64,000 nucleotides of DNA from UBA668 sp963720695. Lineage in GTDB: Bacteria; Actinomycetota; Acidimicrobiia; Acidimicrobiales; Ilumatobacteraceae. This document shows, in pieces, positions 25,175-36,078 of this stretch. The notes under the pieces were generated by a model. That model saw only the letters and a list, made by a program, of their open reading frames with translations. It was not told where the DNA came from and ran no database searches. The position numbers were made by a program, and so were the translations under genes. The DNA lies in the NCBI GenBank assembly GCA_963720695.1, contig CAVRGG010000001.1:434001-498000 (forward strand), given 5' to 3'. Position 1 is the stretch's first letter, and every line of letters starts with the position of its first letter.

Positions 25175-27644
25175 CGGGCAGCCACACCAGCGACAGTTGA
25201 GTGACCTTCACGTCGGTCCGTTCCAGCGGGACGGACAGCGTCGTGACGTCAGCTGCGGTCGCCGCCCACTTGGCGTCGATGGCAGCGACCTCGCGGGTGA
25301 GTTCGGCCTCGAGGTCGTCCATCTGCTGGTGCAGCAACTGCAGCTTGTTCTCGGCAGCGTCGCGCCGCTTGCCCGACGCCTGCGTGCGCGTCCGCTTGCC
25401 TGCGGAGGAGCCCGCGGACCCGAACACCGTGCCGAGGATCCCGCCGCGGGATTTCTTGCCGCCGAGGAACCCACCCAGGATCGTGCCCGCCGTCGACAGG
25501 ACCTCCTCGTTCCGTCGACCCTTGGCCTCGGCGTCGAGCACCTCGGCCCGATCGTGGGTGGCCGCGATCTGCGCCTGCAGGCTCGTGACCTTGGTCTGGT
25601 ACTTGGCCCGCAGCTTGGCCGTGTCCTCGTCGGCCTTCGCATCGGCGAGCTGAAGGCACCGCTGGCGGAACGCCTCGTCGGTCTCACCGGGGCGGCTGTA
25701 GGTGGACAGACCCCTGTTGGCCAGCAGGTCCACCGAGCGACTGCGCACGAGATGGTCGATGAGGTCTCGTTCGAGCCTGGTGAAGAAGGTCTTCTGCTGG
25801 ACGGGAGCCGTGGGCAGCCGGTAGGTGCATGGTCCAGGTGGATCGGTGCGCAGGTCGCGATCGTCGTAGTCGACGGCGACCGCTCGGCTGACGTCGACCT
25901 GCTCGGAGAGCGGGAACATGACGGTCTCGTACTCCTCGTCATGCACGAAGTCGGCCTTGTCCTCGTCGTAGCGCAGCGCCACGCGAGCGACGACCGATGC
26001 CTCCCAACGCGTGCCGCGTGCGTCGGCACCGATGTCCGCAAGCCACGGTGCCGCGAGGTCGACCCATCGGACGGGAACGCCCGAAGCCGTGCTGGGCTGC
26101 AGCGAGGTCTCGTCGGCACCGAGCGACACGGCTGCCGTGGCAACCGGTGGCGCGGCAACCGGTGCTGCGGCTGCAGGCTCGACGACGGGTGCCGCCGGCG
26201 GTGCCGGCGCAGCGGCCACCGTGGGCGGCGCCGGCGGTGGCAGCGGTGTCGGCGCGGGCGAGGGGGCCTTCTGATCGGCCATCAGCGTTGCGATCTGGTC
26301 GCGGGTGAGCGGGCCGCGTAGGTAGCTCATGGCCCAGCGGGTGGTGAGGACCTCCGGCTGGTCCTTGCCGGCTCGTCGGAGGACGAACTCACGCTTGGCG
26401 AGGCCGCTGATCGTGTCGCCGACTGCCTTCACGTCGACCCCACCCGCGGCGGCGCTCATCCCGTCGAGCAACCGCTGCTTGTCCCGGTCGGTCTGGAGGC
26501 GCCCGATCATCCACGTGCCCGCGTTCGACAACGCCTTGTAGTCGACGTCCACGGGGTTCTGGGTGCTGAGGACGACGCCGACCCCGAACGCGCGGGCCTG
26601 CTTCATCAGGGTCATGATCGGCTTCTTGGACGGCGGTTGGGCGGTGGGTGGGAGGTACCCCGCGACCTCGTCCATGTAGAGCAGCGCACGCAGATCGGTG
26701 GTGCCGCTCTGGCGCCGCATCCACGTGACGAGCTTGCTGAGCACGAGCGTGGTGACGAACTGCCGCTCCTGGTCGCCGAGGTGAGCGGTGGTGACGATCG
26801 CGCACCGGGGCTTGCCGTCCGAGGTGCGCAGCATGGTGTCGATGTCGAGCGCAGGGCCGCTCATCCACGCCGCGAACGATGGGGAGGCGAGCAGGCCGTT
26901 CAGGCGCATGGCGAACGCCAGCCGATCCTTGGGTGGGAAGAACTGGTCGAGTTCGAAGACGCCGAGCTTGCGCAGGGGAGGGGTCTGGACCATCCCCACC
27001 AGGGTCGGCAGATCGAGGCTGTGACCCGCCGTCCACTCGTTCATGATGAGGTTGCTGAGCAGGATGTGCTCGCGGCTGCTCAACGGGTCGGCCTCGATGC
27101 CCACCAGTTCGAGGAGACCACCGACGAATCCGTCGATCTCGTCGCCGATGATCTCCGGATCGGTGCCCATCGGCGGTGCGGCGAGCGAGCCGACGATGTT
27201 GAGCCCGACTCCACCCGTCGAGCCCGGGGTGTAGATCGTGAACTCGGCGCCGTTGCGCAGTGCTGCGATCCGGTCGGGCCCGATGCCCCACCCGGCGAGG
27301 CCTTTCGTCCACGTGGCCGCCTGCGCGGCGGCGAACTCGGCCACCGTCTGGCCCGCCTTGGTCGCGTCGCCTTCGTTGACCCACGGCTCGAAGTCGGTGG
27401 GTGCCAGGTCGGGAAACGTGAGGCACAGGTTCGTGAGGTCGCCCTTGGGATCGATGAGGAGCGTGGGCACGCCGGCCGACAACGCCTCCTCGATGAGCAC
27501 GATGCCCAGACCCGTCTTGCCGGAGCCGGTCATGCCGACGATCACGCCGTGGGTCGTGAAGTCGCCGCTCGGGATGACCACGGTGGCGTCGGTGCGCTGG
27601 TGCTGCGCAGGATCGATCAATCCGCCGAGGAGGAAGTCAGGCAT
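25167..27644 (-). CDS. HerA/FtsK-like ATPase with C-terminal coiled coil (DUF87/DUF853-like)
   Basis: 825 residues, intact. Walker A is VGMTGSGKTGLGIVL (residues about 36-50), Walker B ALLYMDEVAGYLPP (about 317-330), and VVLSTQNPVDVDYKAL is a sensor-like strand; DPKGDLTNLCLTFP is typical of the helicase-HerA/VirB4 group. Residues about 460-510 are a Pro/Ala-rich linker, and 640-800 form a charged coiled coil with a Gly/Ser/Lys-rich insertion (GGFLGGKKSRGGILG). Possibly a DNA-translocating or membrane-associated motor; no NurA or other nuclease gene lies next to it. ATG 27642-27644 lies 6 nt after TAACTT (27651-27656). Confidence 0.8.
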   Translation of the reverse strand: MPDFLLGGLIDPAQHQRTDATVVIPSGDFTTHGVIVGMTGSGKTGLGIVLIEEALSAGVPTLLIDPKGDLTNLCLTFPDLAPTDFEPWVNEGDATKAGQTVAEFAAAQAATWTKGLAGWGIGPDRIAALRNGAEFTIYTPGSTGGVGLNIVGSLAAPPMGTDPEIIGDEIDGFVGGLLELVGIEADPLSSREHILLSNLIMNEWTAGHSLDLPTLVGMVQTPPLRKLGVFELDQFFPPKDRLAFAMRLNGLLASPSFAAWMSGPALDIDTMLRTSDGKPRCAIVTTAHLGDQERQFVTTLVLSKLVTWMRRQSGTTDLRALLYMDEVAGYLPPTAQPPSKKPIMTLMKQARAFGVGVVLSTQNPVDVDYKALSNAGTWMIGRLQTDRDKQRLLDGMSAAAGGVDVKAVGDTISGLAKREFVLRRAGKDQPEVLTTRWAMSYLRGPLTRDQIATLMADQKAPSPAPTPLPPPAPPTVAAAPAPPAAPVVEPAAAAPVAAPPVATAAVSLGADETSLQPSTASGVPVRWVDLAAPWLADIGADARGTRWEASVVARVALRYDEDKADFVHDEEYETVMFPLSEQVDVSRAVAVDYDDRDLRTDPPGPCTYRLPTAPVQQKTFFTRLERDLIDHLVRSRSVDLLANRGLSTYSRPGETDEAFRQRCLQLADAKADEDTAKLRAKYQTKVTSLQAQIAATHDRAEVLDAEAKGRRNEEVLSTAGTILGGFLGGKKSRGGILGTVFGSAGSSAGKRTRTQASGKRRDAAENKLQLLHQQMDDLEAELTREVAAIDAKWAATAADVTTLSVPLERTDVKVTQLSLVWLPVT

Positions 27645-27699
27645 GTCGAGAAGTTAGCGGGAGTCGCTGCGGTCGCCATGAGCGACGCGGTGATTCGGC

Positions 27700-28858
27700 T
27701 CAACCGAAGTCGTGGTGCAGGCGCTCGGCGACATCGTCCGCTGAGGGCATCGAGGCGATCTCGGCAGCGATGCGGGCTGCGGCGTCACGGTGGCTCGGTT
27801 CGTCGAGGAGCCGGACCATCGCCGTCCGTACCGCCCCGACGGTGACGTCGCCGGGCGAGAGCGCGACGCCGGCTCCGGCGCGCACGCACGACGCGGTGTT
27901 GATGAACTGGTCTGCCGCCTGGGGCACGCACAGTTGTGGCAGGCCGTGGGCGAGTGATGCGAGGAACGTGCCGGATCCGCAGTGAGAGACGACCACCGAG
28001 CAATAGGGGAGGAGTTGGTCCTGGGGGATGTAGCGCGCCACATGGACGTGCTCGGGCTGGTCGCCGAGCGCCGTCGGTTCACCGTGAGGGCCGACGGTGA
28101 CCACGACCTGCACCGGCAAGTCGCGGACGGCCTCGACGATGGTCGAGAGCACGGCGTCGTTGGACATCACGGTGCCGAGGGTGACGTACACGAGGGGAGT
28201 GGTGGGGTCCTGGCCGATCCACGCCGGGAGCTCGTCGCCGCCGCCGACCACGACGCCGGCCGGGCCGAGGTCCTGGGTGGCGGGGAGGTGCGCCGTCGAG
28301 CCCGGTTGAAGACTCGGCGGGTAGATGTTGACGTACAGGTGGTCGAAGCACGCGCCGTAGGGCCTCGGTGTCAGCCCGAGTTCGATCCACAGCGGTGCCG
28401 CGAACTCACCCGCAGCGAGCACGCGCGAGGGAGGCAGGGCGGAGCCGAAGGAGTGGCACACGTTCGGGATGCCGAGCGCGGCCGCGATCAGCGGCCCCGC
28501 GAACTCCGCCTGCTCGCTGACGACGAGGTCGGGTGCCCACGAGCGGGCGACCGGCATCAGGTCGGCGAGCATCGGTGCGATCCGGACCTCGCCGAACAAG
28601 CGCGGGAACGTGAACTCGGCCAGCTCCGGTCCGGGGAGGGACGTGACCTCCGGGATAGCGGCGGACGAACTCCATCATCGCGTCGCGCTCGTCAGGGCCC
28701 GCCGGTGCCGTGTGGAAGCCGTCGCGTTCGAGACGGGCACACTCCTGCGGGCCGGTCGACCAGAGCACCTCGTCGCCGCGATCGACGAGGGCGCGGGCCA
28801 GCGGGAGCATCGGGTGGATGTGGCCGCGCCCGGCGCCGGAGGTGAACAGGATCTTCAT
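27700..28858 (-). CDS. MGT-type glycosyltransferase (GT1, UDP-glucosyltransferase-like; one frameshift)
   Basis: About 385 residues. N-terminal MKILFTSGAGRGHIHPMLPL with the Gly-His-x-x-Pro acceptor-side motif, then a change of frame near 28655 (FVRRYP to GEVRIAPMLADL). The C-terminal donor domain has PLVYVTLGTVMSNDAVLSTI, VARYIPQDQLLPYCSVVVSH and CGSGTFLASLAHGLPQLCVP, equivalent to the GT1 nucleotide-sugar box, followed by ADQFINTASCVRAGAGVAL. Expected to glycosylate a small lipophilic molecule; substrate unknown. Confidence 0.8.
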
Positions 28859-28882
28859 CGGGGCAGCTTCACACGCCGACGG

Positions 28883-29335
28883 TCACCGGCCGTTCCACCC
28901 GGGCAGCTTCGCCGCCTGCGAGATCCACGACGTCAACTGCACCTCGTCGAAGTCGTGTTCGCCGATGTCGATCGATCGGGCCTCTTTGGCGTTGCCGGCC
29001 GGCGGTACCGGATCCAACTCGGTGCCCTTGAAGAACGTGACCTTCACGTACTTGGCGAAGGCGTGCATGCTGAGGAACCAGCCGTCGTCCGCGGTGCCGT
29101 AGAAGGGTGAGTTCCACTTCACAGCCTTGCGCACGTCGGGAACGGCTTTCACGACGAGTTCGTCGAGCCGACGGCCGATGTCGTGCTTCCAGCCCGGGAG
29201 CGCAGCGATGTACTCCTGAACAGGAGCGTCGCCGTCGGCTTTGGCGATCTGCGGGTTGCCGCCGCTGAGCAACGTGGGTTTCGGCGCAGCCGCGCGCTTC
29301 GGGCTCGCGGACTTCTTCGGAGGTTGAGTGGCCAT
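28883..29335 (-). CDS. DUF1801 (YdhG-like) domain protein
   Basis: 150 residues. A Lys/Pro/Ala-rich N-terminus of about 30 residues precedes a DUF1801 domain: VQEYIAALPGWKHDIGRRLD, VPDVRKAVKWNSPFYG, GWFLSMHAFAKYVKVTFFKG. This family of unknown function (related to the frataxin-like CyaY fold) often ends with a conserved Asp/Glu/Trp pattern, as seen here. No operon partner is obvious. Confidence 0.8.
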   Translation of the reverse strand: MATQPPKKSASPKRAAAPKPTLLSGGNPQIAKADGDAPVQEYIAALPGWKHDIGRRLDELVVKAVPDVRKAVKWNSPFYGTADDGWFLSMHAFAKYVKVTFFKGTELDPVPPAGNAKEARSIDIGEHDFDEVQLTSWISQAAKLPGWNGR

Positions 29336-29383
29336 CGGCCCACTTTTCCCGGTCGCCGCCCCCCGTGTCCAGACCTCGGGTGG

Positions 29384-30028
29384 TCAGCGGAGGGTGACTC
29401 GGTACGCGCAGCGCTGACCACCGTCGAGCAGGTGTTGCTCCCGGGCGACGGTGACGTCGGGGCCGAGCGCCTTCTGGAACAGATCGAGCTCGGCGCTGCA
29501 GAGTCCGGCGCAGCTGTCGGCGGCACCCTGGATCGGGCAGTGGTGCTCGACCAGCGCCATCGAATCGTCGGATTCGATGGCCTCCGCGAGGTACCCCTCG
29601 GCGCTGCGCAACTTCGCCAACCGCTGGACCTTCTCGGTCAACGAGCCCGATCCCTCCAGGGCGGTCGTGTAGGCGACGAGCTGGCGCTCGGCTCGGGTCC
29701 GCACCACACGATCGAGCGCCTCGTCGCCGAGTGCGCTGCGGATGGACGCGATGAGTTCCACCGTCAGGTCGGCATGGCGATCGGCGAACAGCGAGCTCGC
29801 CGACGCCGCGAGCCGCCAGTGGGTGGGCGGACGACCGCGACCCGAGCTGGGCCCGGAGGAGCGCTCCACGAGTTCTGCCGACTCGAGCGCCTCGAGGTGC
29901 TGACGGATCGCGGTGTCGGTGAGGCCGAACTCGGCTGCCAGCTCCGGCGCCGTGGCCGTGTCCGCACGCTTGAGCCGCTCGATGATGCGCCGTTTGGCGC
30001 CCGAGAGGTCGGCGGTGACGTCGGTCAT
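29384..30028 (-). CDS. SufR-like iron-sulfur transcriptional regulator
   Basis: 214 residues. N-terminal winged HTH (residues 10-75: SGAKRRIIERLKRADTATAP, FGLTDTAIRQHLEALESAEL, SSGRGRPPTHWRL wing) and a C-terminal domain with four cysteines, Cys164, Cys173, Cys177 and Cys207 (HHCPIQGAADSCAGLC and GGQRCAYRV). This spacing is that of SufR proteins, which bind a [4Fe-4S] cluster and repress suf genes. No suf genes lie in this window; instead it is divergent from a PLP-enzyme operon. ATG lies 6 nt after TAGGCT (30035-30040). Confidence 0.8.
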   Translation of the reverse strand: MTDVTADLSGAKRRIIERLKRADTATAPELAAEFGLTDTAIRQHLEALESAELVERSSGPSSGRGRPPTHWRLAASASSLFADRHADLTVELIASIRSALGDEALDRVVRTRAERQLVAYTTALEGSGSLTEKVQRLAKLRSAEGYLAEAIESDDSMALVEHHCPIQGAADSCAGLCSAELDLFQKALGPDVTVAREQHLLDGGQRCAYRVTLR

Positions 30029-30095
30029 CCGGTCAGCCTAGCCATTTCGCAAGGCGGAGCTTGGAGAAAGCCGTTCGCGCATTCCCGTCCGGACT

Positions 30096-30103
30096 TTGAC
30101 AAA

Positions 30104-30110
<7 letters not shown>
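30096..30110. promoter_or_regulatory. TTGACA-AAA-TGTCAA palindrome, probable operator
   Basis: A perfect inverted repeat with 6-bp arms and a 3-nt AAA centre lies in the 75-nt space between the SufR-like gene and the PLP-enzyme operon, overlapping the first possible ATG (30104) of the latter. It is the best candidate site for the regulator. Confidence 0.5.
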
Positions 30111-31641
<1,531 letters not shown>

Positions 31642-31645
<4 letters not shown>

Positions 31646-32972
31646 GCGCGACAGCGACGCGGCAACCGGCCGGGTTGGTCACGGGATGGCGATGCGCGGT
31701 GTGCGGGGCGCGTGCCGACATCGCCACGCCCTTCACCTGGCGCTGCCCGAACGCCACCGCGACCGATCGGCATCACGCTCCGCAGTTGGTGCAGGACATC
31801 GCACCGCTGCGATCCACCGGCGACGCCAACCCGTTCCTCGGGTTCCGTCGGTACCTCGCGTGGGACTCGTTCGCCGCAGCGATGGGTGTGGACGACGACG
31901 GGCGCGCGTCGCTCGTCCGTGAGCTCGACGCCTCGGTCGCAGCGGTGGCAGGCACCGGATTCGTGACGACGCCGTTCGGGCGAGCGGATGCGCTGAGCGA
32001 CGAGTTGGGGTTCCGCGCCGACGGCGGGATCTGGGTGAAGGACGAGACCGGCAACGTCGGAGGCAGCCACAAGGCTCGTCACCTGTTCGGCATCCTGCTG
32101 CACCTCGTCACAGCCGAGCGTGTGCGGCTGCGCGCCGTGGTCGAGTCCGGGCGGATCGTCCACCGCTGGCCATCGCATCGTGTGGCAACGCGGCCATCGC
32201 CGCGTCCACGCTGGCGTCGGCCGTCGGGTGGCCGATCCGGGTGTTCGTCCCCGTCAGCGCCGATCGAGCCGTCATCGCGGTGCTCGAGTCCCTCGGCGCT
32301 GAGATCGTCGAGTGTCCTCGACGCGCCGACGATCCACCCGGTGATCCGTGCGTCCACCGATTCCGGGCCGCGGTCGCCGACGGCGCCGTGCCGTTCAGCG
32401 TGCAGGGCACCGAGAACGCATGGTGCCTCGATGGCGGGCGCACGATCGGCTGGGAGATGGCCCGCTTCATGGAGGAGCACATCGAGGGTCCACCCTTCGA
32501 CCGGCTGTTCGTGCAGGTCGGCGGCGGGGCCTTCGCGGCGAGCGTCGCATCCGGCTTCCGGATGAGCGGGATCACGCCGCGGCTGCATGCGGTGCAGACG
32601 AACGCGTGCGCGCCGCTGGACCGGGCGTGGGAGCTCGTGCCATCGGTCGGAGGCCCACGGCACGCCGCCGAGCACTGGAGCGACTGCATGTGGCCGTGGG
32701 AGCACGTCGGCAACTCGGCGGCCGACGGCATCCTCGACGACGAGACGTACGACTGGCTGCCGGTCGTCGCGGCAATGGCGGACGGGCACGGCTCTCCCGT
32801 GGTCGCCCACGAGGGGCACGTGCTGGAGGCCAATCGGCTGGGCTGTGCAACGACCGGCATCGATGTCAGTCACACCGGCACTGCCGGGCTCGCAGGTGTG
32901 CTCGCGACGCGCGAGCAGATCGCCGACGACGAGCGGATCGCGGTGATCTTCAGCGGGGTGCGGCGCACGTGA
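31642..32972 (+). CDS. PLP-dependent threonine-synthase-like enzyme with N-terminal Cys motif (one frameshift)
   Basis: About 443 residues. It begins with a rubredoxin-like WRCAVCGARADIATPFTWRC (Cys-x2-Cys ... Cys), then WVKDETGNVGGSHKARHLFG, which holds the PLP lysine. A missing G in a G-run near 32148 shifts the frame; beyond it come ASCGNAAIAASTLASAVGWP (PLP phosphate loop), VFVPVSADRAVIAVLESLGA and a C-terminal GCATTGIDVSHTGTAGLAG. The enzyme is related to threonine synthase and diaminopropionate ammonia-lyase. It is coupled by GTGA overlaps to both neighbours. Specific substrate unknown. Confidence 0.75.
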
Positions 32973-33388
32973 GCGACCAACCCGCCAACTCCGGGCGAAA
33001 GCCTCCCGGCGTGAGCTGGGAGTCGTGGGTCGACCAACAGATCCGTGAAGGCATGGAGCGCGGCGACTTCGCCGACCTGCCCGGCAAGGGCAAACCGCTG
33101 GAGGGCATCGGGGCCCTCCACGACGAGGACTGGTGGTTGAAAGCGAAGCTGCGCGCCGAACGCCTGTCGTACCTGCCCCCGACGCTGCGCATCCGCAAGG
33201 AGCTCGAGGAGGCCCGCGAAGCGATCGCGGCCGCGTCGCAGGAGAGTGTGGTCCGCCGCATCGTCGCCGACATCAACCACCGCATCCGCGACGTCAATCG
33301 CCGAGGCGCCGAAGGCCCGCCGTCCACGGTCATGCCGCTGGACGAGGAAGCCGTCGTGGCGAAGTGGCGTGCCACAATCCGGGAGTGA
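32969..33388 (+). CDS. DUF1992 (DnaJ-subfamily-C-28-like) protein
   Basis: 139 residues. The family signature is complete: SWESWVDQQIREGMERGDFA, DLPGKGKPLE (conserved Gly-x-Gly-Lys-Pro-Leu), EDWWLKAKLRAERLSYLPPT, LRIRKELEEA and INHRIRDVNR. Function unknown; despite the name it has no J domain. GTG 32969 overlaps the preceding stop, and its own stop overlaps the sulfatase start, so it is translated as part of the four-gene operon. Confidence 0.85.
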   Translation: MSDQPANSGRKPPGVSWESWVDQQIREGMERGDFADLPGKGKPLEGIGALHDEDWWLKAKLRAERLSYLPPTLRIRKELEEAREAIAAASQESVVRRIVADINHRIRDVNRRGAEGPPSTVMPLDEEAVVAKWRATIRE

Positions 33389-34899
33389 CATCCACCCAAC
33401 CCAACGTGTTGGTCATCATGTACGACCAACTCACCCCGTCGGCACTCGGCTGCTACGGGAATCCCTCGACGATCGCCCCCCACATCGATCGCCTCGCCGC
33501 AGAGGGCGTCGTCTTCGACGCCGCGTACACGAACAGCCCGCTGTGCACGCCGGGCAGGTACTGCATGATGTCGGGCCAGTTGCCGTCCGCGACCCGCGGC
33601 TACGACAACGCGGCCTACCTCGCCAGCACCATCCCGACGTTCGCCCACCACGCACGCATCGCCGGATACCGCACGGTGCTCAGCGGGAAGATGCACTTCG
33701 TCGGCCCCGACCAACTCCACGGGTTCGAGGAGCGCCGCACCACCGACATCTATCCTGCGGACTTCGGCTGGACCCCCGACTGGCGCTCGCCCGACGAGCG
33801 CATCGACTGGTGGTACCACAACATGGACAGCGTCACCGGCGCCGGCGTGGCCGAGGTGACCAATCAACTCCTGTTCGACGACGAGGTCGGCTTCCAGGCC
33901 GTGCGGGCACTGCACGACCTCGCTCGTTCCGACGACGATCGACCGTTCCTGCTCGTCGCCAGCTTCACCCATCCGCACGATCCCTACGTGACACGTCAGC
34001 AGTACTGGGATCGATACGAGGGCGTCGAGATCCCGATGCCCGCCGTCACCGCGGACGATGTCGCCCTCGATCCGCACACGCAGCGGCTGCGCGAGGCATG
34101 TGCGATGGAAGCCGCCACCATCACCGACGACGACGTCCGCAACGCGCGGCGTGCGTACATGGGCAACATCTCCTACGTCGACGACTGGACCGGGACGCTG
34201 ATGGCCACGCTCGGCGCGCTCGACCTCGCCGACGACACGGTGGTGATGCTCGTCGCCGACCACGGCGACATGCTCGGCGAGCGGGGCCTCTGGTACAAGA
34301 TGAACTTCTTCGAGGGCGCTGCGCGGATCCCGCTCGTCGTCCACGCGCCCGGCCGCTTCGAGCCGCGACGAGTGGCGACGCCGGTGTCGCTCGTCGACGT
34401 GCTGCCGACGGTGGTCGAGCTGGCAGGGGGATCGATCGAGTCGTCCGTCGACGTCCTCGCCGGGCGGTCGCTGGTCTCGCTGTGCAACGGGGGCGAGGAG
34501 GATCGCACGGTGCTGGGCGAGTACATGGCGGAAGCGGCGTGTGCACCGATCGTGATGATCCGCCGCGACCGCTGGAAGTTCGTCCACTGCCCGGTCGACC
34601 CGGATCAGCTGTACGACCTCGCCGCAGACCCGCACGAGCGGGTGAATCTGGCTGCCGAGCCCGACCACGCAGACACGGTGCTCGCCTTCCGCGACGAGGT
34701 CGCCCGACGTTGGGATCTCGAGCGTCTGCACGCCGACGTCCTGGCCGATCAGGCCCGGAGGCGGCTCATCTCGTCGGCGCTCCGGACCGGCCGCTTCACG
34801 CCGTGGGACTACACGCCGCCACGCAACTCGGCGAACGAGTACATGCGCAACCACCTCGACCTCAACGAAGTCGAGCGGGGCGCTCGCTGGCCCCGCTGA
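33385..34899 (+). CDS. betC: sulfatase, choline-sulfatase (BetC) type
   Basis: 504 residues. The sulfatase signature SPLCTPGRYCMMSGQ contains Cys54-x-Pro-x-Arg58, the site of formylglycine formation. Metal ligands: Asp14 (IMYDQL) and the ADHGDMLGERGLWYKMNFFE segment. The extended C-terminus (WDYTPPRNSANEYMRNHLDL, ending RGARWPR) is the choline-sulfatase tail. No choline transporter or betaine-synthesis gene is nearby, so the substrate could be another sulfate ester. GTG start overlaps the DUF1992 stop. An anaerobic or aerobic formylglycine-generating enzyme must be encoded elsewhere. Confidence 0.85.
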   Translation: MTSTQPNVLVIMYDQLTPSALGCYGNPSTIAPHIDRLAAEGVVFDAAYTNSPLCTPGRYCMMSGQLPSATRGYDNAAYLASTIPTFAHHARIAGYRTVLSGKMHFVGPDQLHGFEERRTTDIYPADFGWTPDWRSPDERIDWWYHNMDSVTGAGVAEVTNQLLFDDEVGFQAVRALHDLARSDDDRPFLLVASFTHPHDPYVTRQQYWDRYEGVEIPMPAVTADDVALDPHTQRLREACAMEAATITDDDVRNARRAYMGNISYVDDWTGTLMATLGALDLADDTVVMLVADHGDMLGERGLWYKMNFFEGAARIPLVVHAPGRFEPRRVATPVSLVDVLPTVVELAGGSIESSVDVLAGRSLVSLCNGGEEDRTVLGEYMAEAACAPIVMIRRDRWKFVHCPVDPDQLYDLAADPHERVNLAAEPDHADTVLAFRDEVARRWDLERLHADVLADQARRRLISSALRTGRFTPWDYTPPRNSANEYMRNHLDLNEVERGARWPR

Positions 34900-34915
34900 C
34901 CGCGACGAGGATGTC

Positions 34916-35431
34916 TCAGACCTCGCGGAGGCGGCCGTCGGCGACGTCGTAGACGAATCCCCGGATGTGGTCCTTGTGGGCGATGAAGGGGCTGTTCTTG
35001 AGCCGGTTGATGCTCTGGCGCACGTCGAGGTACGGGTCCGTGAACGCTTCGAGTGCCCACGCCGGCTTGATCCCCACCTCGGCCTCGACGTCGGACTTGA
35101 ACTTGTCCTCGCTGATCGCCTGCAGCCCGCAGTTGGTGTGGTGGACGAGGACGATCTCACGAGTGCCCATCGATCGCTGCGACAGCATCAGCGAACGGAT
35201 CACGTCGTCGGTGACCACGCCGCCGGCATTGCGGATGATGTGGGCCTCGCCGTGGCCGAGGCCGAGCATCTGGAAGATGTCCATGCGGCTGTCCATGCAT
35301 GCCACGATGGCCAACTGTCGGCGCGGTCGCAGCGAGAGCTCCTGGTCGGCGTAGTGCTCGACGAATCGGGCGTTGTTCTCGACCAGTTGATCGGCGTTGG
35401 GGGTGAAAGCAGTGAAGTCGGGGTCGCTCAT
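34916..35431 (-). CDS. beta-class carbonic anhydrase
   Basis: 171 residues. Zinc and catalytic residues: Cys45-x-Asp47-x-Arg49 (ACMDSRMD) and His98-x2-Cys101 (HHTNCG), plus RNAGG (residues 67-71). The enzyme interconverts CO2 and bicarbonate. It is one of the short beta-CAs common in actinobacteria. ATG 35429-35431 lies 8 nt after TACCGT on its strand, and the gene diverges from clpP with only 26 nt between start codons. Confidence 0.95.
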   Translation of the reverse strand: MSDPDFTAFTPNADQLVENNARFVEHYADQELSLRPRRQLAIVACMDSRMDIFQMLGLGHGEAHIIRNAGGVVTDDVIRSLMLSQRSMGTREIVLVHHTNCGLQAISEDKFKSDVEAEVGIKPAWALEAFTDPYLDVRQSINRLKNSPFIAHKDHIRGFVYDVADGRLREV

Positions 35432-35439
35432 CCCCTCCG

Positions 35440-35449
35440 ACGGTAGCGT
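35440..35449. promoter_or_regulatory. overlapping divergent -10 boxes for carbonic anhydrase and clpP
   Basis: In ACGGTAGCGT, the minus-strand -10 TACCGT (35440-35445) and the plus-strand -10 TAGCGT (35444-35449) share two bases. Each lies exactly 8 nt before its own ATG. Both promoters would place their -35 regions inside the other gene's coding sequence and give leaderless messages. RNA polymerase could not occupy both at once. Confidence 0.5.
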
Positions 35450-35457
35450 GTCTCCCC

Positions 35458-36051
35458 ATGAGCGATACCACTCGTCCCATGGCCCTCGACGGCGGCATGG
35501 ACCCCCGTCTCGACGTCTTCAACCGCTTGTTGAAGAACCGGGTGGTCATGCTCGGCACCGACGTCAACGACGACATCGCCAACCAGATCTGCGCCCAGCT
35601 GCTCTATCTCGAGGGCGAGGATCCCAACCTCGACATCTGGCTGTACATCAACAGCCCCGGTGGTTCGGTCACCGCCGGCATGGCCATCTACGACACGATG
35701 CAGTTCGTGAGCTGCCCGGTCGCCACGGTCTGCATGGGCATGGCGGCGAGCATGGGCCAGTTCCTGCTCACCGCGGGAGCTGCCGGCAAGCGCTACACGT
35801 TGCCCAACGCCCGCATCATGATGCACCAGCCGTTGGCGGGTCTGCGTGGCCAGGCCACCGACATCGCGATCCAGGCCGAGCAGCTGGCGTACACCAAGCG
35901 CCGCATGGCCGAACTGATCTCGCAGCACTCCGGTCAGCCGTTGGAGAAGATCCAGGCCGACAGCGAGCGCGACCGCTGGTTCACCGCGGATGAGGCCAAG
36001 GCCTACGGACTCGTCGACAACGTCATCCTCAAGCGCGGCGAAATCATCTGA
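35458..36051 (+). CDS. clpP: ATP-dependent Clp protease proteolytic subunit
   Basis: 197 residues. Catalytic triad Ser98 (MGMAASMGQ), His123 (IMMHQP) and Asp172 (SERDRW). NSPGGSVTAGMAIYDTM forms the oxyanion region. The protein assembles into the barrel that degrades substrates fed by ClpX or ClpC, including tmRNA-tagged peptides. The usual tig and clpX genes are not adjacent, and no second clpP is in tandem, so this is a solitary copy; another may exist in the genome. Confidence 0.95.
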   Translation: MSDTTRPMALDGGMDPRLDVFNRLLKNRVVMLGTDVNDDIANQICAQLLYLEGEDPNLDIWLYINSPGGSVTAGMAIYDTMQFVSCPVATVCMGMAASMGQFLLTAGAAGKRYTLPNARIMMHQPLAGLRGQATDIAIQAEQLAYTKRRMAELISQHSGQPLEKIQADSERDRWFTADEAKAYGLVDNVILKRGEII

Positions 36052-36063
36052 GCCGCGGCTCGA

Positions 36064-36077
36064 GCCGGCCGTCCGGC
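36064..36077. terminator. short GC hairpin between convergent clpP and lipoprotein genes
   Basis: GCCGG-CCGT-CCGGC lies 12 nt after the clpP stop and before the end of the lipoprotein gene. It is small and lacks a T-tract, so its role as a terminator is tentative. Confidence 0.3.
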
Positions 36078-36078
36078 C

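Noticed and set aside
32950..35160. 736-codon minus-strand frame opposite the sulfatase and DUF1992 genes
   Set aside because: Antisense shadow; the sulfatase frame carries Cys-x-Pro-x-Arg and the full family pattern.
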